Positions 10,335 to 20,240 of a DNA stretch of 64,000 bases are shown here, piece after piece (position 1 is the first letter of the stretch; every line of letters starts with the position of its first letter). The stretch lies in NCBI RefSeq assembly GCF_027853335.1, contig NZ_JAFEUS010000002.1:2340514-2404513 (forward strand). The letters run 5' to 3'. The position numbers were made by a program, and so were the translations under genes. The notes beneath the pieces are model-generated. The model had not been told where the DNA came from. It worked only from the letters and a program-made list of their open reading frames with translations, and did no database searches. This stretch comes from Leucobacter sp. UCMA 4100 (GTDB lineage: Bacteria; Actinomycetota; Actinomycetes; Actinomycetales; Microbacteriaceae).

Positions 10335-12617
10335 GTGGAGGGTCCAGAAATTAAGTTCTCAGAGGTCGTTCTCGACAACGGTAAGTACGGTTCACGCAAG
10401 ATTCGCTTTGAGACCGGCCGCCTCGCGCAGCAGGCTCAGGGCGCGGTTGCCGCGTACCTCGACGACGAGACGATGCTCCTGTCGGCAACGAGCGCATCGA
10501 AGCAGCCGAAGGAGCACTTCGACTTCTTCCCGCTCACCGTCGACGTTGAAGAGCGTTCGTACGCTGCCGGCAAGATTCCCGGCTCATTCTTCCGCCGTGA
10601 GGGTCGCCCCTCGACCGAGGCGATTCTCGTGTGCCGCCTCATCGACCGCCCGCTGCGCCCGTCATTCGTTGACGGCCTGCGCAACGAGGTTCAGATCGTT
10701 GTGACCGTACTCTCGATCGCGCCCGGTGAGTTCTACGACGCACTCGCGATCAACGCGGCATCGGCGTCAACCCAGATCTCAGGGCTGCCTTTCTCGGGAC
10801 CGATCGCGGGCGTTCGCCTCGCGCTCATTCCGGGGCAGGGTGGCGAGGCAGGCCAGTGGGTTGCCTTCCCGAACGCAGCGCAGCTCGAGCTTGCCGTCTT
10901 CGACCTCATGGTTGCTGGCCGCATCGTCACCGATAAGAACGGTGTCGAAGACGTCGCCATCATGATGGTTGAGGCTGAGGCAACCGAGGGCAGCTGGAAC
11001 CTCATCAAGGGCGGCGCAACGCGCCCCGACGAGGCCGTTGTGGCTTCGGGCCTCGAAGCTGCAAAGCCCTTCCTTGCACAGCTTTGCAAGGCACAATCAG
11101 AGATGGCTGCCCAGGCTTCACGCGAGGCGCAGGAATACCCCGTGTTCATGCCCTACACCGACGAGGTTCTCGCGGCCGTTGACGCGCTCTCACGCGCCGA
11201 GCTCACCTCGATTTACCAGATTGCCGACAAGCAGGAGCGTCAGGATGCTGACGATGCGCTCAAGGCAAGCGTTAAAGAGGCTGTCGCGGCCAAGGTTGAG
11301 GCTGGCGAGCTGCCTGCGGGCGCCGAAGAGCAGGTCTCAGCGGCGTACAAGTCGGTAACGAAGGAGATCGTTCGCGGTCGCATTCTCACCGAGGGCCAGC
11401 GTATCGACGGCCGTGGCCTGCGCGATCTTCGCTCGCTCGACTCAGAGGTGCAGGTTCTGCCTCGCGTGCACGGCTCAGCGATCTTCCAGCGCGGCGAGAC
11501 CCAGATCATGGGCGTCACCACGCTCAACATGCTCAAGATGGAGCAGCAGATCGACTCGCTCTCGCCGGTCACGTCGAAGCGTTACATGCACCACTACAAC
11601 TTCCCGCCGTACTCGACCGGTGAGACCGGCCGCGTTGGCAGCCCGAAGCGTCGCGAGATCGGCCACGGCTTCCTCGCAGAGCGCGCGCTCGTTCCGGTTC
11701 TTCCGACCCGCGAAGAGTTCCCGTACGCGATTCGCCAGGTATCAGAGGCGCTGAGTTCGAACGGCTCGACCTCAATGGGTTCGGTCTGCGCTTCGACCCT
11801 GTCGCTGCTCAACGCTGGTGTGCCGCTTCGTGCGCCCGTTGCCGGCATCGCGATGGGCCTCGTCTCAGACGAGGTTGATGGCGAGACTCGCTACGCAGCG
11901 CTCACCGATATTCTCGGTGCTGAAGATGCGCTTGGTGACATGGACTTCAAGGTTGCTGGCACCTCAGAGTTCGTGACCGCGATTCAGCTCGACACGAAGC
12001 TCGACGGCATTCCCTCAGACGTGCTCATCTCGGCACTGTCACAGGCGAAAGAGGCACGCGAGACGATTCTCGACGTCATGAACCAGGCGATCGACGCTCC
12101 CGACGAGATGGCGCCCACCGCGCCTCGCGTCATCACGGTGCAGATTCCCGTCGACAAGATCGGCGAGCTCATTGGCCCCAAGGGCAAGACGATCAACGGT
12201 ATTCAGGACGAGACCGGCGCCGACATCTCAATCGACGACGACGGCACCGTCTACATCGGCGCGACCGATGGCCCGACCGCCGAGGCTGCGCGCGCGCAGG
12301 TCAACGCGATCGCTAACCCGCAGAACCCTGAGATCGGCGAGCAGTACCTCGGTACGGTCGTGAAGAACGCTACCTTCGGTGCGTTCATCTCGTTGCTGCC
12401 CGGTAAAGACGGCCTGCTGCACATCTCTGAGGTGCGCAAGCTCGTTGGTGGCAAGCGCGTTGAGAACGTTGACGACGTGCTCTCGATCGGTCAGAAGATT
12501 CTCGTTGAGATCACGAAGATTGACGATCGCGGCAAGCTCTCGCTCGCTCCAGTGCTCGACGACGCCGCAGCGGGTGCTGAGGCAACCGACGAAGCAAAGG
12601 AAGAGGCCGCAGAGTAA
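10335..12617 (+). CDS. pnp: Polyribonucleotide nucleotidyltransferase (PNPase)
   Basis: PNPase degrades RNA 3' to 5' by phosphorolysis and, in actinobacteria, also adds 3' tails. The 760-residue protein has two RNase PH-type cores separated by a helical domain, with the second core containing [23 protein letters not shown]. It ends with a KH domain (about 602-665, including [22 protein letters not shown]) and an S1 domain (about 668-740, including [22 protein letters not shown]). The GTG at 10335, 6 nt after AGGAG, matches the conserved N-terminus [10 protein letters not shown]; upstream codons do not. Unlike in many relatives, rpsO is not adjacent. Confidence 0.96.
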   Translation: MEGPEIKFSEVVLDNGKYGSRKIRFETGRLAQQAQGAVAAYLDDETMLLSATSASKQPKEHFDFFPLTVDVEERSYAAGKIPGSFFRREGRPSTEAILVCRLIDRPLRPSFVDGLRNEVQIVVTVLSIAPGEFYDALAINAASASTQISGLPFSGPIAGVRLALIPGQGGEAGQWVAFPNAAQLELAVFDLMVAGRIVTDKNGVEDVAIMMVEAEATEGSWNLIKGGATRPDEAVVASGLEAAKPFLAQLCKAQSEMAAQASREAQEYPVFMPYTDEVLAAVDALSRAELTSIYQIADKQERQDADDALKASVKEAVAAKVEAGELPAGAEEQVSAAYKSVTKEIVRGRILTEGQRIDGRGLRDLRSLDSEVQVLPRVHGSAIFQRGETQIMGVTTLNMLKMEQQIDSLSPVTSKRYMHHYNFPPYSTGETGRVGSPKRREIGHGFLAERALVPVLPTREEFPYAIRQVSEALSSNGSTSMGSVCASTLSLLNAGVPLRAPVAGIAMGLVSDEVDGETRYAALTDILGAEDALGDMDFKVAGTSEFVTAIQLDTKLDGIPSDVLISALSQAKEARETILDVMNQAIDAPDEMAPTAPRVITVQIPVDKIGELIGPKGKTINGIQDETGADISIDDDGTVYIGATDGPTAEAARAQVNAIANPQNPEIGEQYLGTVVKNATFGAFISLLPGKDGLLHISEVRKLVGGKRVENVDDVLSIGQKILVEITKIDDRGKLSLAPVLDDAAAGAEATDEAKEEAAE

Positions 12618-12633
12618 TCTCGCGCCGCTTTTC

Positions 12634-12679
12634 AACAGCGAACCCCGTCACGATGCGCTCGTGGCGGGGTTCGCTGTTT
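12634..12679 (+). terminator. Terminator after pnp
   Basis: AACAGCGAACCCCG (12634-12647) pairs with CGGGGTTCGCTGTT (12665-12678). Inside, one wobble pair leads to CACGA/TCGTG around a 5-nt loop, giving an almost continuous 20-bp stem. A short T-run (TTTG) follows. Intrinsic terminator of moderate strength. Confidence 0.75.
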
Positions 12680-12764
12680 GTGGGCACCTGCCCGGCGCAT
12701 GCTCTTCGCCGATGCGAAGGCCTGGCCTGGGTGCGAGGCGGGCAAGCTTTTGAGGGTGAGCGGG

Positions 12765-12776
12765 TAGGGTTGCAGT
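12765..12776 (+). promoter_or_regulatory. Leaderless promoter (-10 TAGGGT)
   Basis: TAGGGT (12765-12770) is followed by 6 nt and the GTG start at 12777 of the M16 peptidase gene. No ribosome binding site is present. Confidence 0.55.
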
Positions 12777-14150
12777 GTGCAAAAACCTATCGCTCTTCCT
12801 CTTGAACACCCTGAACTCACCGTTGAACTCTCTGGCGGTCTCATTCGCCGCACGGTGCACCCGAGCGGGCTGCGAGTGCTCACGGAGCATATGCCTGGCG
12901 CCCGGAGCGCGAGCATCGGCTTTTGGGTCGGTGTCGGGTCGCGTGACGAGCAGGCAGAGCGTGGCGATGCGCCTGCGAGCCTTGGTTCGACGCACTTCCT
13001 TGAGCACCTGCTGTTCAAGGGCACGCCATCGTTTGATGCGTACGGTATTGCCACAGCCTTCGACAAGATGGGCGCAGAGCATAACGCGATGACCGCGAAA
13101 GAGTACACCTGCTACCACGCGAAGGTGCGCGACGCGAACGTTGCAGAGGCGACGCGCATGCTCGCCGACATGGTCACGAACTCGCTCATTGAAGAGGGAG
13201 AATTTGAAACGGAGCGCGGGGTCATTCTCGAGGAGCTCGCGATGGCGTCAGACGATCTGGCTGATGTTGCGGGCGAACGCTTCTTTGAGGTGGTCATGGG
13301 CGATCACCCGCTCGGGCGTCCGATCGGTGGTAACCCTGAGACGATTAAGGCCGCGCGCCGCGATGACGTCATGGCGCACTACCTTGAGGCCTACCGTGCC
13401 GGCACCCTCGTTGTCACCGCGGCTGGTGCGGTGGATCACGACGAGTTCGTCGAGCTCGTCGCGCGTTCGCTTGAGGCCGCGAGCGACGCCCGCTGGCACA
13501 CTCGTGAGAGCGGGGCACCCGCGCCGCGCCGTTCACGTGAGCGCCGTGCGGGCGGAGCAGGGCAGGGGCTCAACGCCGCAGAAGCACGCGAGACCTTTGT
13601 GACCGAGAAACCTGGCGAACAGGTTCACCTCATGATTGGCGGGCCTGGTTTCCAGGCCGGCGCCCCCGAGCGCTTTGCCTACGGCATTATGAACTCGGTA
13701 CTCGGTGGCGGGATGTCGAGCCGCCTCTTCCAGGAGATTCGTGAGAAGCGCGGGCTCGCGTACACGGCATACGCTTTTGGCGCTTCGTACAGCGATGCTG
13801 GACTCTTTGGCATGTACGCCGCCTGCGCTCCCGAGAACGCCGCACAGGTGGTTCAGGTAGCCCATGAAGAGCTTGAGCGCGTCGCAGCCGAGGGCGTTAC
13901 CGAAGAAGAGTTTGAACGCACGCTCGGTCAGCTCGCGGGTTCATCGGCCCTGGCGCTCGAAGACAGCGATACGCGCATGGGGCGCCTCGCGAAGGCTGAG
14001 CTTGGCACGGGCGAACTGTGGGATCTCGACACCTCGCTCGAGCACTTTGCCGCGGTGACGCATGACGAGGTCAAGCGCGTTGCCGCGCAGCTCGCCGCTC
14101 AGTCGCGCTTCACGGTTGCCGTGGGCGAGACGTCGCGCACGACACTCTAG
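12777..14150 (+). CDS. M16-family zinc metallopeptidase (processing-peptidase type)
   Basis: The 457-residue protein is a single-chain M16B-type peptidase. The inverted zinc motif HFLEH is at residues 73-77, preceded by the conserved VGSRDE. The third zinc-ligand region is TERGVILEELAMASDD near 145-160. The second half carries the usual RGLAYTAYAF-type R/Y motif (FQEIREKRGLAYTAYAFG). A small insertion (residues 58-70) separates GSRDE from the zinc motif, and a basic linker (about 243-262) joins the two halves. Genes of this family commonly follow pnp in actinobacteria. The substrate is unknown; the family is related to mitochondrial processing peptidase and B. subtilis YmxG. GTG at 12777 is supported by a leaderless promoter. 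Confidence 0.9.
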   Translation: MQKPIALPLEHPELTVELSGGLIRRTVHPSGLRVLTEHMPGARSASIGFWVGVGSRDEQAERGDAPASLGSTHFLEHLLFKGTPSFDAYGIATAFDKMGAEHNAMTAKEYTCYHAKVRDANVAEATRMLADMVTNSLIEEGEFETERGVILEELAMASDDLADVAGERFFEVVMGDHPLGRPIGGNPETIKAARRDDVMAHYLEAYRAGTLVVTAAGAVDHDEFVELVARSLEAASDARWHTRESGAPAPRRSRERRAGGAGQGLNAAEARETFVTEKPGEQVHLMIGGPGFQAGAPERFAYGIMNSVLGGGMSSRLFQEIREKRGLAYTAYAFGASYSDAGLFGMYAACAPENAAQVVQVAHEELERVAAEGVTEEEFERTLGQLAGSSALALEDSDTRMGRLAKAELGTGELWDLDTSLEHFAAVTHDEVKRVAAQLAAQSRFTVAVGETSRTTL

Positions 14151-14185
14151 CTCTGCGGCGGGGCCAGCTCCAGCGGAGGCTGGCC

Positions 14186-15658
14186 CTAGCCTCGGCGCAG
14201 TCGCGAGAAAGCCTGACGAGCCCTGCGGCTTGCCGAGTTCGATGCGCGGGTCATGAATGACAGCGGCTTCGAGACGAAGAGCCCGTGCATGTGCTCAATC
14301 AGTGTTTTGGTGTCGGGGGTGAGCTTGCCCTCGTAGTCCTGAAAGCGCCCTCGTCGGTAGAGTGACCCGATTTCAGAGCCGTACACCTTCGTGTCGCCAA
14401 CGCTGCGGTAGCTCAGGAAGAACACCTCGTCGCTTTCGCGAAGCGAGAACCAGTGTGGCTCAGCCTCGATGAAGGTGAGCGTTCCGTCGGCTTCCAAACG
14501 GTATCGGCCGGTCGGCGGGGCAGCGACGATCTCTTCGGGGGAGTGCGAGACGTGGCGCAGCAGAATGTTCGACCAGGCCATGTCTTTGGGCACACGGTTC
14601 CAGGTGTCGTTAATCGCCGCGACGTCGATGTCATCGTCGAAGCCGAGAAACGCGTAGATGTGTAGCGCGTAGAGCGGCAGGTTCCAGAACTCAGCCGTCG
14701 TGGCGTTCGAGATCATGGCGCAGCCGCTGAAGCGGGGGTTGGCTTCGCCAAAGAAGAGCTCGCCGCTGTCGAGATCGTGCAAGATGTCGACCTCGAACAG
14801 GCCGAGATACCCCTCGTTCTTGAGCACTTCGCCGTAGCGCACGACCATCTCGGTGGCGCGACGCCGTTCGGCTTCGGGCAGCACGTCGGGGTAAAACTCG
14901 AGACCGCTCGACGCTCCCTTGTGAATGGCGATTTCAGGGTGGCCGATGATGTCTTGCAGGAGTGGTCCCGCGATGACGCCCTGGGGCGTCACGACCGCGT
15001 CCATCGCGAGTGAGCGGTGCGCGATGCGTTTCATGACCTTGAGGGTCTTGCCAAGAATGTGTTCGCTCGCCGCGGCAAAGTCGTCTTCGCTACGAATGAA
15101 GTAGGTTCCGGCTCCGGCCTCACCGTAGTCGGTCTGCACGACGAGTTCGCGCCCGAGATCGGCATCGGCTGCAGCCTGTATGAGTTCGGCGTAGCTTGCC
15201 ACCTGAGTAATGACGTGGGGCACGTTGACGAGGCCAGCCTCCTCGCTCCACTGCGTCGTGAGCAGCTTCGAGTCGAGTCGCACGCGCTCAGCAACGGTGA
15301 TCGAGACGAGGTCGTAGCCGAGCTCGGCGCAGAGGTCTTCGGTCTCCTGATCGTGCATGAAGTACACGATGACGCGTGGGCGCAGGTGCGACGGCGTCTT
15401 TTCGGCGATGAAACGCTGCACCTCTGGGCTGCGCAGGAGCCAGAGAACGGAGTCTTCGTGACTGAGCGGGGCGCGTGGGCGTTTGCTTGGCAGGAACACC
15501 CTGTCGCTGCGTACCGGCCAGAGGTCTCTGAGCTGAATGGAATAGAAGTTCGCGACCCACTCCTCAACCCCGAGCAGGTGGCTCGCGGGCCGGTTGATGT
15601 AAAAGATGGGCTGTTCGTTAGCGGCTAGGCGCTCTGCGATGCGCGAAATCTCATGCAT
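14186..15658 (-). CDS. ATP-grasp domain protein A (biotin-carboxylase-like, unknown substrate)
   Basis: The 490-residue protein resembles ATP-grasp ligases, with a pre-ATP-grasp N-terminal half and a central ATP-binding region. Signature stretches are DSKLLTTQWSEEAG, VVQTDYGEAGAGTYFI (nucleotide-binding) and FEVDILHDLDSGELFFGEANPRFSG. The last contains the paired acidic residues and ExNPR that bind Mg-ATP. The tail (about 465-490) is basic and Ser/Arg-rich. It is a paralogue of the protein at 22920-24401, with the same blocks in the same order. Start ATG 15658 lies 6 nt after a minus-strand TAAGAT -10, so the gene appears leaderless and divergent from dapB. Such enzymes join a carboxylate to an amine or thiol; which ones here is unknown. 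Confidence 0.75.
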   Translation of the reverse strand: MHEISRIAERLAANEQPIFYINRPASHLLGVEEWVANFYSIQLRDLWPVRSDRVFLPSKRPRAPLSHEDSVLWLLRSPEVQRFIAEKTPSHLRPRVIVYFMHDQETEDLCAELGYDLVSITVAERVRLDSKLLTTQWSEEAGLVNVPHVITQVASYAELIQAAADADLGRELVVQTDYGEAGAGTYFIRSEDDFAAASEHILGKTLKVMKRIAHRSLAMDAVVTPQGVIAGPLLQDIIGHPEIAIHKGASSGLEFYPDVLPEAERRRATEMVVRYGEVLKNEGYLGLFEVDILHDLDSGELFFGEANPRFSGCAMISNATTAEFWNLPLYALHIYAFLGFDDDIDVAAINDTWNRVPKDMAWSNILLRHVSHSPEEIVAAPPTGRYRLEADGTLTFIEAEPHWFSLRESDEVFFLSYRSVGDTKVYGSEIGSLYRRGRFQDYEGKLTPDTKTLIEHMHGLFVSKPLSFMTRASNSASRRARQAFSRLRRG

Positions 15659-15670
15659 TCGGTCATCTTA
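15659..15670 (-). promoter_or_regulatory. Leaderless promoter of ATP-grasp protein A (-10 TAAGAT)
   Basis: On the minus strand TAAGAT (15670-15665) is followed by 6 nt and the ATG at 15658. It faces away from the dapB promoter 30 bp to the right, so both genes share a very compact divergent promoter region. Confidence 0.5.
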
Positions 15671-15700
15671 TCACCGCAGACTTGGCCTGAGTTTGTCGGC

Positions 15701-15712
15701 TACGCTTAGGGT
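15701..15712 (+). promoter_or_regulatory. dapB leaderless promoter (-10 TACGCT)
   Basis: TACGCT (15701-15706) is followed by 6 nt and the ATG at 15713. No Shine-Dalgarno sequence is present. Confidence 0.55.
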
Positions 15713-16441
15713 ATGCAGACACGCGTAGCCATTGCCGGAGCCAGCGGGAGACTCGGAAGCGTCATGAGCGAGGTGGTCGAAGAACACCCTGATTTCACGC
15801 TCACCGAACGACTCGGCAGAGCCTCTGCCCCCGAGGCGTGGCACAACGCCGACCTGGTCATCGACGCAACGACCCCCGAGTTGTCACCCACGATCGTGCG
15901 GGAGGCTCTTGCCCGGGGGCAGAGAGTCATTGTCGGTACGAGCGGGTGGGACGATGAGCGCCTTTCGGCGTTGCGAAACGATATCGCTGAGACCCCGGGG
16001 GCGAGCGTCATCGTCGTGCCGAACTTCTCGCTCGGCTCGGTGCTCGGCACCGCGCTCTCGACGATTGCAGCGAGATACTTCGACGCCGTTGAGATCATCG
16101 AGACTCACCACCCCAAGAAGATCGACTCTCCCTCCGGCACTGCGGTGCACACGGCGCAGGCGATCATGCGAGAACGCGACGGTAAGCCCGTCGACGCGCC
16201 GTTTGCCGACCAGGCCGCGCGTGGGCAGCAGACGCAAGGGGTTCCGATCCACAGCCTCCGTCTTGCGGGAGTGGTCGCGAAGCAAGAGGTGCGTTTTGGG
16301 GGCGTCGGCGAGACGCTCACGATTACGCACGATACCGTCTCAAGTGACTCTTACCGTGCCGGCGTTCGCGCCGCACTCGAGGCATCGCTCACCCATGAGG
16401 GCCTCACGGTGGGCCTCAACGAGATTCTGGGAGTGTCATGA
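15713..16441 (+). CDS. dapB: 4-hydroxy-tetrahydrodipicolinate reductase
   Basis: DapB reduces 4-hydroxy-tetrahydrodipicolinate to tetrahydrodipicolinate in the lysine/diaminopimelate pathway. The 242-residue protein starts with the nucleotide-binding motif VAIAGASGRLGSVM and carries the catalytic and substrate motif ETHHPKKIDSPSGTA near residues 130-145. Its partner dapA lies 4.5 kb downstream. The ATG at 15713 is placed by a leaderless promoter. The stop overlaps the start of the next gene by 4 nt (ATGA). Confidence 0.96.
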   Translation: MQTRVAIAGASGRLGSVMSEVVEEHPDFTLTERLGRASAPEAWHNADLVIDATTPELSPTIVREALARGQRVIVGTSGWDDERLSALRNDIAETPGASVIVVPNFSLGSVLGTALSTIAARYFDAVEIIETHHPKKIDSPSGTAVHTAQAIMRERDGKPVDAPFADQAARGQQTQGVPIHSLRLAGVVAKQEVRFGGVGETLTITHDTVSSDSYRAGVRAALEASLTHEGLTVGLNEILGVS

Positions 16442-16884
16442 ACCAGCGCAAGAGTGCCCTCTTGGGGGTGTGGATCATGAGCGTGCTGCTCGTGCTCTAC
16501 TTCGTCTATGCGGTGCAGCGGGCGATCGCTCTGTTCCAATCTGGCACCCTGCTCGCCATCACGATGGGCGTCGCGATGCTCGTGTTGCCGCTCATCGGCG
16601 CGTGGGCGCTGCTGCGCGAGTTGCGTTTTGGTCGCGAGGCAACGAGGCTCGTCGACGAACTCGATCGCTCGGGACGGGTTCCCGTTGAAGAGGTCGAAAC
16701 ATTGCCCTCGGGTCAGCCCGTACGCGAGCAAGCGAAGGGGTTGCTCGAATCATACGAGGCCGAAGTGACGGCGAACGAGCAGTCATGGGAGGCCTGGGCC
16801 AGGCTCGGCATCATGCAGGACGCCGCCGGCGATCGAACGAGCGCGCGCGCATCGCTGAGGCGAGCAATTTCGTTGCGCAAGTGA
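16438..16884 (+). CDS. Hypothetical membrane protein with TPR-like C-terminus
   Basis: The 148-residue protein is translationally coupled to dapB (ATGA overlap). Two hydrophobic helices (ALLGVWIMSVLLVLYFVYAV and LLAITMGVAMLVLPLIGAWALL) are followed by a cytoplasmic helical region. Its end (SWEAWARLGIMQDAAGDRTSARASLRRAI) looks like a single tetratricopeptide-type helix pair. A similar gene follows dapB in related genera, as far as I recall, but its role is unknown. A scaffold or membrane-tethering function is only a guess. Confidence 0.7.
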   Translation: MNQRKSALLGVWIMSVLLVLYFVYAVQRAIALFQSGTLLAITMGVAMLVLPLIGAWALLRELRFGREATRLVDELDRSGRVPVEEVETLPSGQPVREQAKGLLESYEAEVTANEQSWEAWARLGIMQDAAGDRTSARASLRRAISLRK

Positions 16885-17072
16885 GATCAAATTGTGCGGA
16901 TCGGTCATAATCCGAGCGAATTTTCAACTGATTTCGTTGCTTTTTCTTTTGCACTAGGACTATATGGTTTGAACGCATAAGATTGACGGTTGGTACAGAC
17001 GCCACCCTCACAAGGGGTGGTTCATTATGGGCAAACTTCATTGCAGAAGCACATTCAGAAAGTCTTGAGTAA

Positions 17073-18665
17073 ATGACCACAAGTGAGCAACAACATCAGC
17101 CGCCGACGCGCGCGCTCGATTCAGTGACCGGTATTAGCCGCAAGGGCCTTGAATCAGGCACGGTGGGTGTCTTCGGCGCCGTTATCATCGGCCTCTCGGT
17201 GTGCGCCCCCGCGTATACCCTGACGTCGGCGATTGGGCCAGCAGCCCAAGAAGTCGGCTGGCAGACCCCCGCGATCTTCCTCGCGGGCTTTATCCCGATG
17301 TTGCTCGTGGCTCTTGGCTACCGTGCCCTCAACGCGAAAATGCCCGACTCGGGCACCTCATTCACCTGGGCAACGAGGGCTTTCGGGCCCTGGGTTGGCT
17401 GGATGGCAGGATGGGGCCTCATCGCGGCAACCGTGCTCGTGCTCTCAAACCTCGCCGGCATCGCCGTTGATTTCCTCTTTGAAACCCTCGATATCGCGCT
17501 GAGTGGTGGGGGCGACATCGCGGCCTTGTCAGGCAACGTCTGGATCAACATTCTGACCTGTCTCGTGTTCATGAGTATCGCGACGTTCATCTCGTACCGC
17601 GGCATGACCTCGACCAAGATTTTCCAGTACATCACCGTTTTCTTCCAGGTTGCTGTACTGATCTGGTTCATTCTCGCGATGTTCTTCTTCGCAGAGCCAA
17701 ACCCCGACACTGGCGTGCGCAACGCCATGGAGCTCTCGTGGTTTAACCCGCTCGAGATCAGCTCGTTCTCGGCCTTCTCGGCCGGCCTCGCCGTATCGAT
17801 CTTCGTGTACTGGGGCTGGGACACCGTGCTCACGCTCGGTGAAGAGACCCGCCCATCGAAGGGCCGCCTCTCGACCGAGGGCAAGGCAGCCATGATTCTC
17901 GTGGTCATCATTCTCGTGATGTACGTTGGCACCGCGGCTGCGACCCTCGTCTGGGCTGGCGTTGGCGATGGGCCGCACGGCCTCGCAAATACCTCGATCG
18001 CCGAAAACGTCTTCGCCGCAATCGCGCACCCCGTCATGGGACCCTTCGCGATTCTGCTGACGCTCGGCATCCTACTGAGCGCATTCTCATCGATTAACAC
18101 CACCGCGATCTCGCCCGCGCGCACGCTGCTCGCGATGTCGCACTACGGAGCGATCCCCAAGTCGATCAAGAAGATTCACCCCAAGTACAAGTCGCCCTAC
18201 GTGGCGCTTCTGCTCTCGTCGGTCGTGGCCTCGGTCTTCTACGCGATCATGCGCTTCATCAGTGAAGACGTGCTCTGGGATACGATTACCGCGCTCGGCA
18301 TGATGGTCTGCTTCTACTACGGTGTGACGGCGCTCTCGAGCGCATGGTACTTCCGTAAGACCGCACACAAGGAGGGCCAGGGTGCGCTGTGGATGCGCGT
18401 TATTCTTCCCGGTCTCGGCGGCATCTTCCTCATCATCACCTTCGTTCAGACGACCATCGACTACCTCGACCCCGCTGCGGGATCGGGTTCGAACATCGGC
18501 GGTATCGGTCTCGTCGGCCTTATCGGCACCACGCTCATTCTGCTCGGTGTTGTGCTCATGCTCATCTACTCGAAGAAGGCCCCGGCCTTCTTCAGGGGCG
18601 AGACGCTCAAGCGCGGTGACGACAGCCAGGAGTTCGTTTCGTTCGACGACGGCATCAAGGGCTAG
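17073..18665 (+). CDS. APC-superfamily amino acid permease
   Basis: The 530-residue protein has about twelve membrane helices and the APC-family N-terminal signature GTVGVFGAVIIGLSVCAPAY, followed by ALGYRALNAKMPDSGTSFTWATRAFG. That stretch corresponds to the conserved first helices and loop of amino acid/polyamine transporters. The C-terminus is hydrophilic. It most resembles the actinobacterial APC permeases annotated as amino acid transporters, and specificity cannot be assigned. The 188 bp upstream hold a weak candidate promoter (TTGCTT 16937-16942, TATATG 16961-16966) and a small hairpin CCACCC/GGGTGG (17002-17020). No clear ribosome binding site precedes the ATG. Confidence 0.88.
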   Translation: MTTSEQQHQPPTRALDSVTGISRKGLESGTVGVFGAVIIGLSVCAPAYTLTSAIGPAAQEVGWQTPAIFLAGFIPMLLVALGYRALNAKMPDSGTSFTWATRAFGPWVGWMAGWGLIAATVLVLSNLAGIAVDFLFETLDIALSGGGDIAALSGNVWINILTCLVFMSIATFISYRGMTSTKIFQYITVFFQVAVLIWFILAMFFFAEPNPDTGVRNAMELSWFNPLEISSFSAFSAGLAVSIFVYWGWDTVLTLGEETRPSKGRLSTEGKAAMILVVIILVMYVGTAAATLVWAGVGDGPHGLANTSIAENVFAAIAHPVMGPFAILLTLGILLSAFSSINTTAISPARTLLAMSHYGAIPKSIKKIHPKYKSPYVALLLSSVVASVFYAIMRFISEDVLWDTITALGMMVCFYYGVTALSSAWYFRKTAHKEGQGALWMRVILPGLGGIFLIITFVQTTIDYLDPAAGSGSNIGGIGLVGLIGTTLILLGVVLMLIYSKKAPAFFRGETLKRGDDSQEFVSFDDGIKG

Positions 18666-18714
18666 CTGACACGCTTCGCCCCATGGCTTAGCCAGGCGCC
18701 CACCGCTTCTGCAC

Positions 18715-18757
18715 ACGGAGCCCCGGTATCGACTTCACGGTCGTGCCGGGGCTCCGT
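18715..18757 (+). terminator. Hairpin after the APC permease gene
   Basis: ACGGAGCCCCGG (18715-18726) and CCGGGGCTCCGT (18746-18757) pair perfectly over 12 bp around a 19-nt loop that can itself fold. No U-tract follows, so termination may depend on Rho or the hairpin may stabilise the 3' end. Confidence 0.55.
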
Positions 18758-18810
18758 TGCGTCTGCCCATAGGCGCTCGCGTGCACAGCCTTACTGGCGC
18801 GTGAGCGGGG

Positions 18811-18823
18811 TAGAATGAGCGGT
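18811..18823 (+). promoter_or_regulatory. thyA leaderless promoter (-10 TAGAAT)
   Basis: TAGAAT (18811-18816) lies 7 nt before the ATG at 18824. The nearby in-frame ATG at 18815 overlaps the -10 element and cannot be transcribed from it, which decides the start. Confidence 0.6.
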
Positions 18824-19627
18824 ATGCCACACGTACCAACCCCTTACGAAGACCTGCTGCGTGACGTGCTCGAGCACGGTGCCCAGAAGGGTGACCGAAC
18901 CGGTACCGGCACGCGAAGCGTGTTCGGCCGCCAGATGCGTTTTGACCTGAGCGACTCGTTTCCGCTCATTACGACGAAGCGGATGCACCTGAAATCGGTC
19001 GTCGGCGAGCTGCTCTGGTTCTTGCGTGGCGACAGCAACACCCAGTACCTGACCGACAACGGGATTCGCATCTGGAACGAGTGGGCCGATGAAAACGGCG
19101 AGCTCGGTCCCGTCTACGGCGTGCAGTGGCGCTCGTGGCCCACGCCAAACGGTGAGCACATCGATCAGATCTCACAGGTCATCGAGGCGATTCGCGAGAA
19201 CCCAGACTCACGCCGCCACATTGTCTCGGCGTGGAATGTCGCCGAGCTCGACAACATGGCGTTGCCTCCTTGCCATGCGTTCTTCCAGTTCTATGTCGCC
19301 GACGGCAAGCTCTCGTGCCAGCTCTACCAGCGTTCTGCCGACATGTTCTTGGGAGTGCCCTTCAACATTGCGTCGTATGCGCTGCTCACGCTGATGGTGG
19401 CGAAGCAGACGGGGCTCGAACCGGGCGAGTTCGTGTGGACGGGCGGCGACTGCCACATCTATGACAACCATGTCGAGCAGGTGCGAGAGCAACTGAGCCG
19501 TGAGCCATACCCCTACCCACAGATGGCTATGGCCGAGCGCGACTCGATCTTTGACTACGAGATTGGCGACTTCGAGGCCGTCGGCTACGAACACCACCCG
19601 ACCATCTCGGCCCCGATCGCGGTATGA
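18824..19627 (+). CDS. thyA: Thymidylate synthase (ThyA type)
   Basis: ThyA methylates dUMP to dTMP with methylene-tetrahydrofolate. The 267-residue protein has the folate and nucleotide motifs of the family: [17 protein letters not shown] near the N-terminus, the catalytic cysteine in [12 protein letters not shown], the dUMP-binding [17 protein letters not shown], and the C-terminal APIAV. The start at 18824 is set by the leaderless promoter. The last codons overlap folA by 4 nt (ATGA), so the enzyme that makes dihydrofolate and the one that recycles it are translated together. Confidence 0.97.
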   Translation: MPHVPTPYEDLLRDVLEHGAQKGDRTGTGTRSVFGRQMRFDLSDSFPLITTKRMHLKSVVGELLWFLRGDSNTQYLTDNGIRIWNEWADENGELGPVYGVQWRSWPTPNGEHIDQISQVIEAIRENPDSRRHIVSAWNVAELDNMALPPCHAFFQFYVADGKLSCQLYQRSADMFLGVPFNIASYALLTLMVAKQTGLEPGEFVWTGGDCHIYDNHVEQVREQLSREPYPYPQMAMAERDSIFDYEIGDFEAVGYEHHPTISAPIAV

Positions 19628-20151
19628 CGATGAGAATTGCAATGATTTGGGCGCAGGCTGCCGGGGGAGTCATCGGCAAAGACGGCACGATGCCGTGGCA
19701 CGTGCCAGAAGACCTCGCACACTTTAAAGAAACAACCTTGGGAGCCCCCGTCATCATGGGAAGGCGTACCTGGGAGTCGCTCCAGGACCGTTTTCGGCCC
19801 TTGCCAGGACGCCAGAACTACGTTGTTTCGCGCACCCTCGGGTTTCACGCTGAGGGCGCGACGGTCGTGTCATCGCTCGAGCGAGCACTCGAGATGGTGA
19901 GAGCGGCTGCAACAGAAACCGTGTGGATCATGGGCGGTGGGCACCTCTACCGCGAGGCAATGCCCCACGCTGATGAACTCGTGGTAACTCAGCTTGACCT
20001 CGAGGTAACCGGGGGCGATACCTTCGCTCCCGAGATCGGGTCTGAGTGGATGCTGCTTGAGCGGAGCGAGCCGGCTCTCTCAGCGAAGGGCACGGGCTAC
20101 GTGTTTGAACGGTACGTGAGGCGTTCGCAAGGGGTTCAGGTCGTCGCTTAG
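19624..20151 (+). CDS. folA: Dihydrofolate reductase
   Basis: FolA reduces dihydrofolate, the by-product of ThyA, back to tetrahydrofolate. The 175-residue protein shows the family hallmarks: [25 protein letters not shown] (substrate loop with the Trp-His-Pro-Glu-Asp segment and catalytic acid), [12 protein letters not shown] for NADPH binding, and [14 protein letters not shown] near 115. It starts inside the thyA stop codon (ATGA). The C-terminal few residues beyond YVFERYVR are a short extension. Confidence 0.96.
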   Translation: MTMRIAMIWAQAAGGVIGKDGTMPWHVPEDLAHFKETTLGAPVIMGRRTWESLQDRFRPLPGRQNYVVSRTLGFHAEGATVVSSLERALEMVRAAATETVWIMGGGHLYREAMPHADELVVTQLDLEVTGGDTFAPEIGSEWMLLERSEPALSAKGTGYVFERYVRRSQGVQVVA

Positions 20152-20228
20152 ACCTGGCCTGCGTGCTGCTCTGCGTGATCTGGCCCACAAGAATGCGCGA
20201 GAAGCGAAACCCTCGCCCAAAAGTCGGG

Positions 20229-20240
20229 TACCCTAGAGAG
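20229..20240 (+). promoter_or_regulatory. dapA leaderless promoter (-10 TACCCT)
   Basis: TACCCT (20229-20234) is followed by 6 nt and the GTG at 20241. No ribosome binding site is present. The same -10 hexamer and spacing are used by ftsK. Confidence 0.6.
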
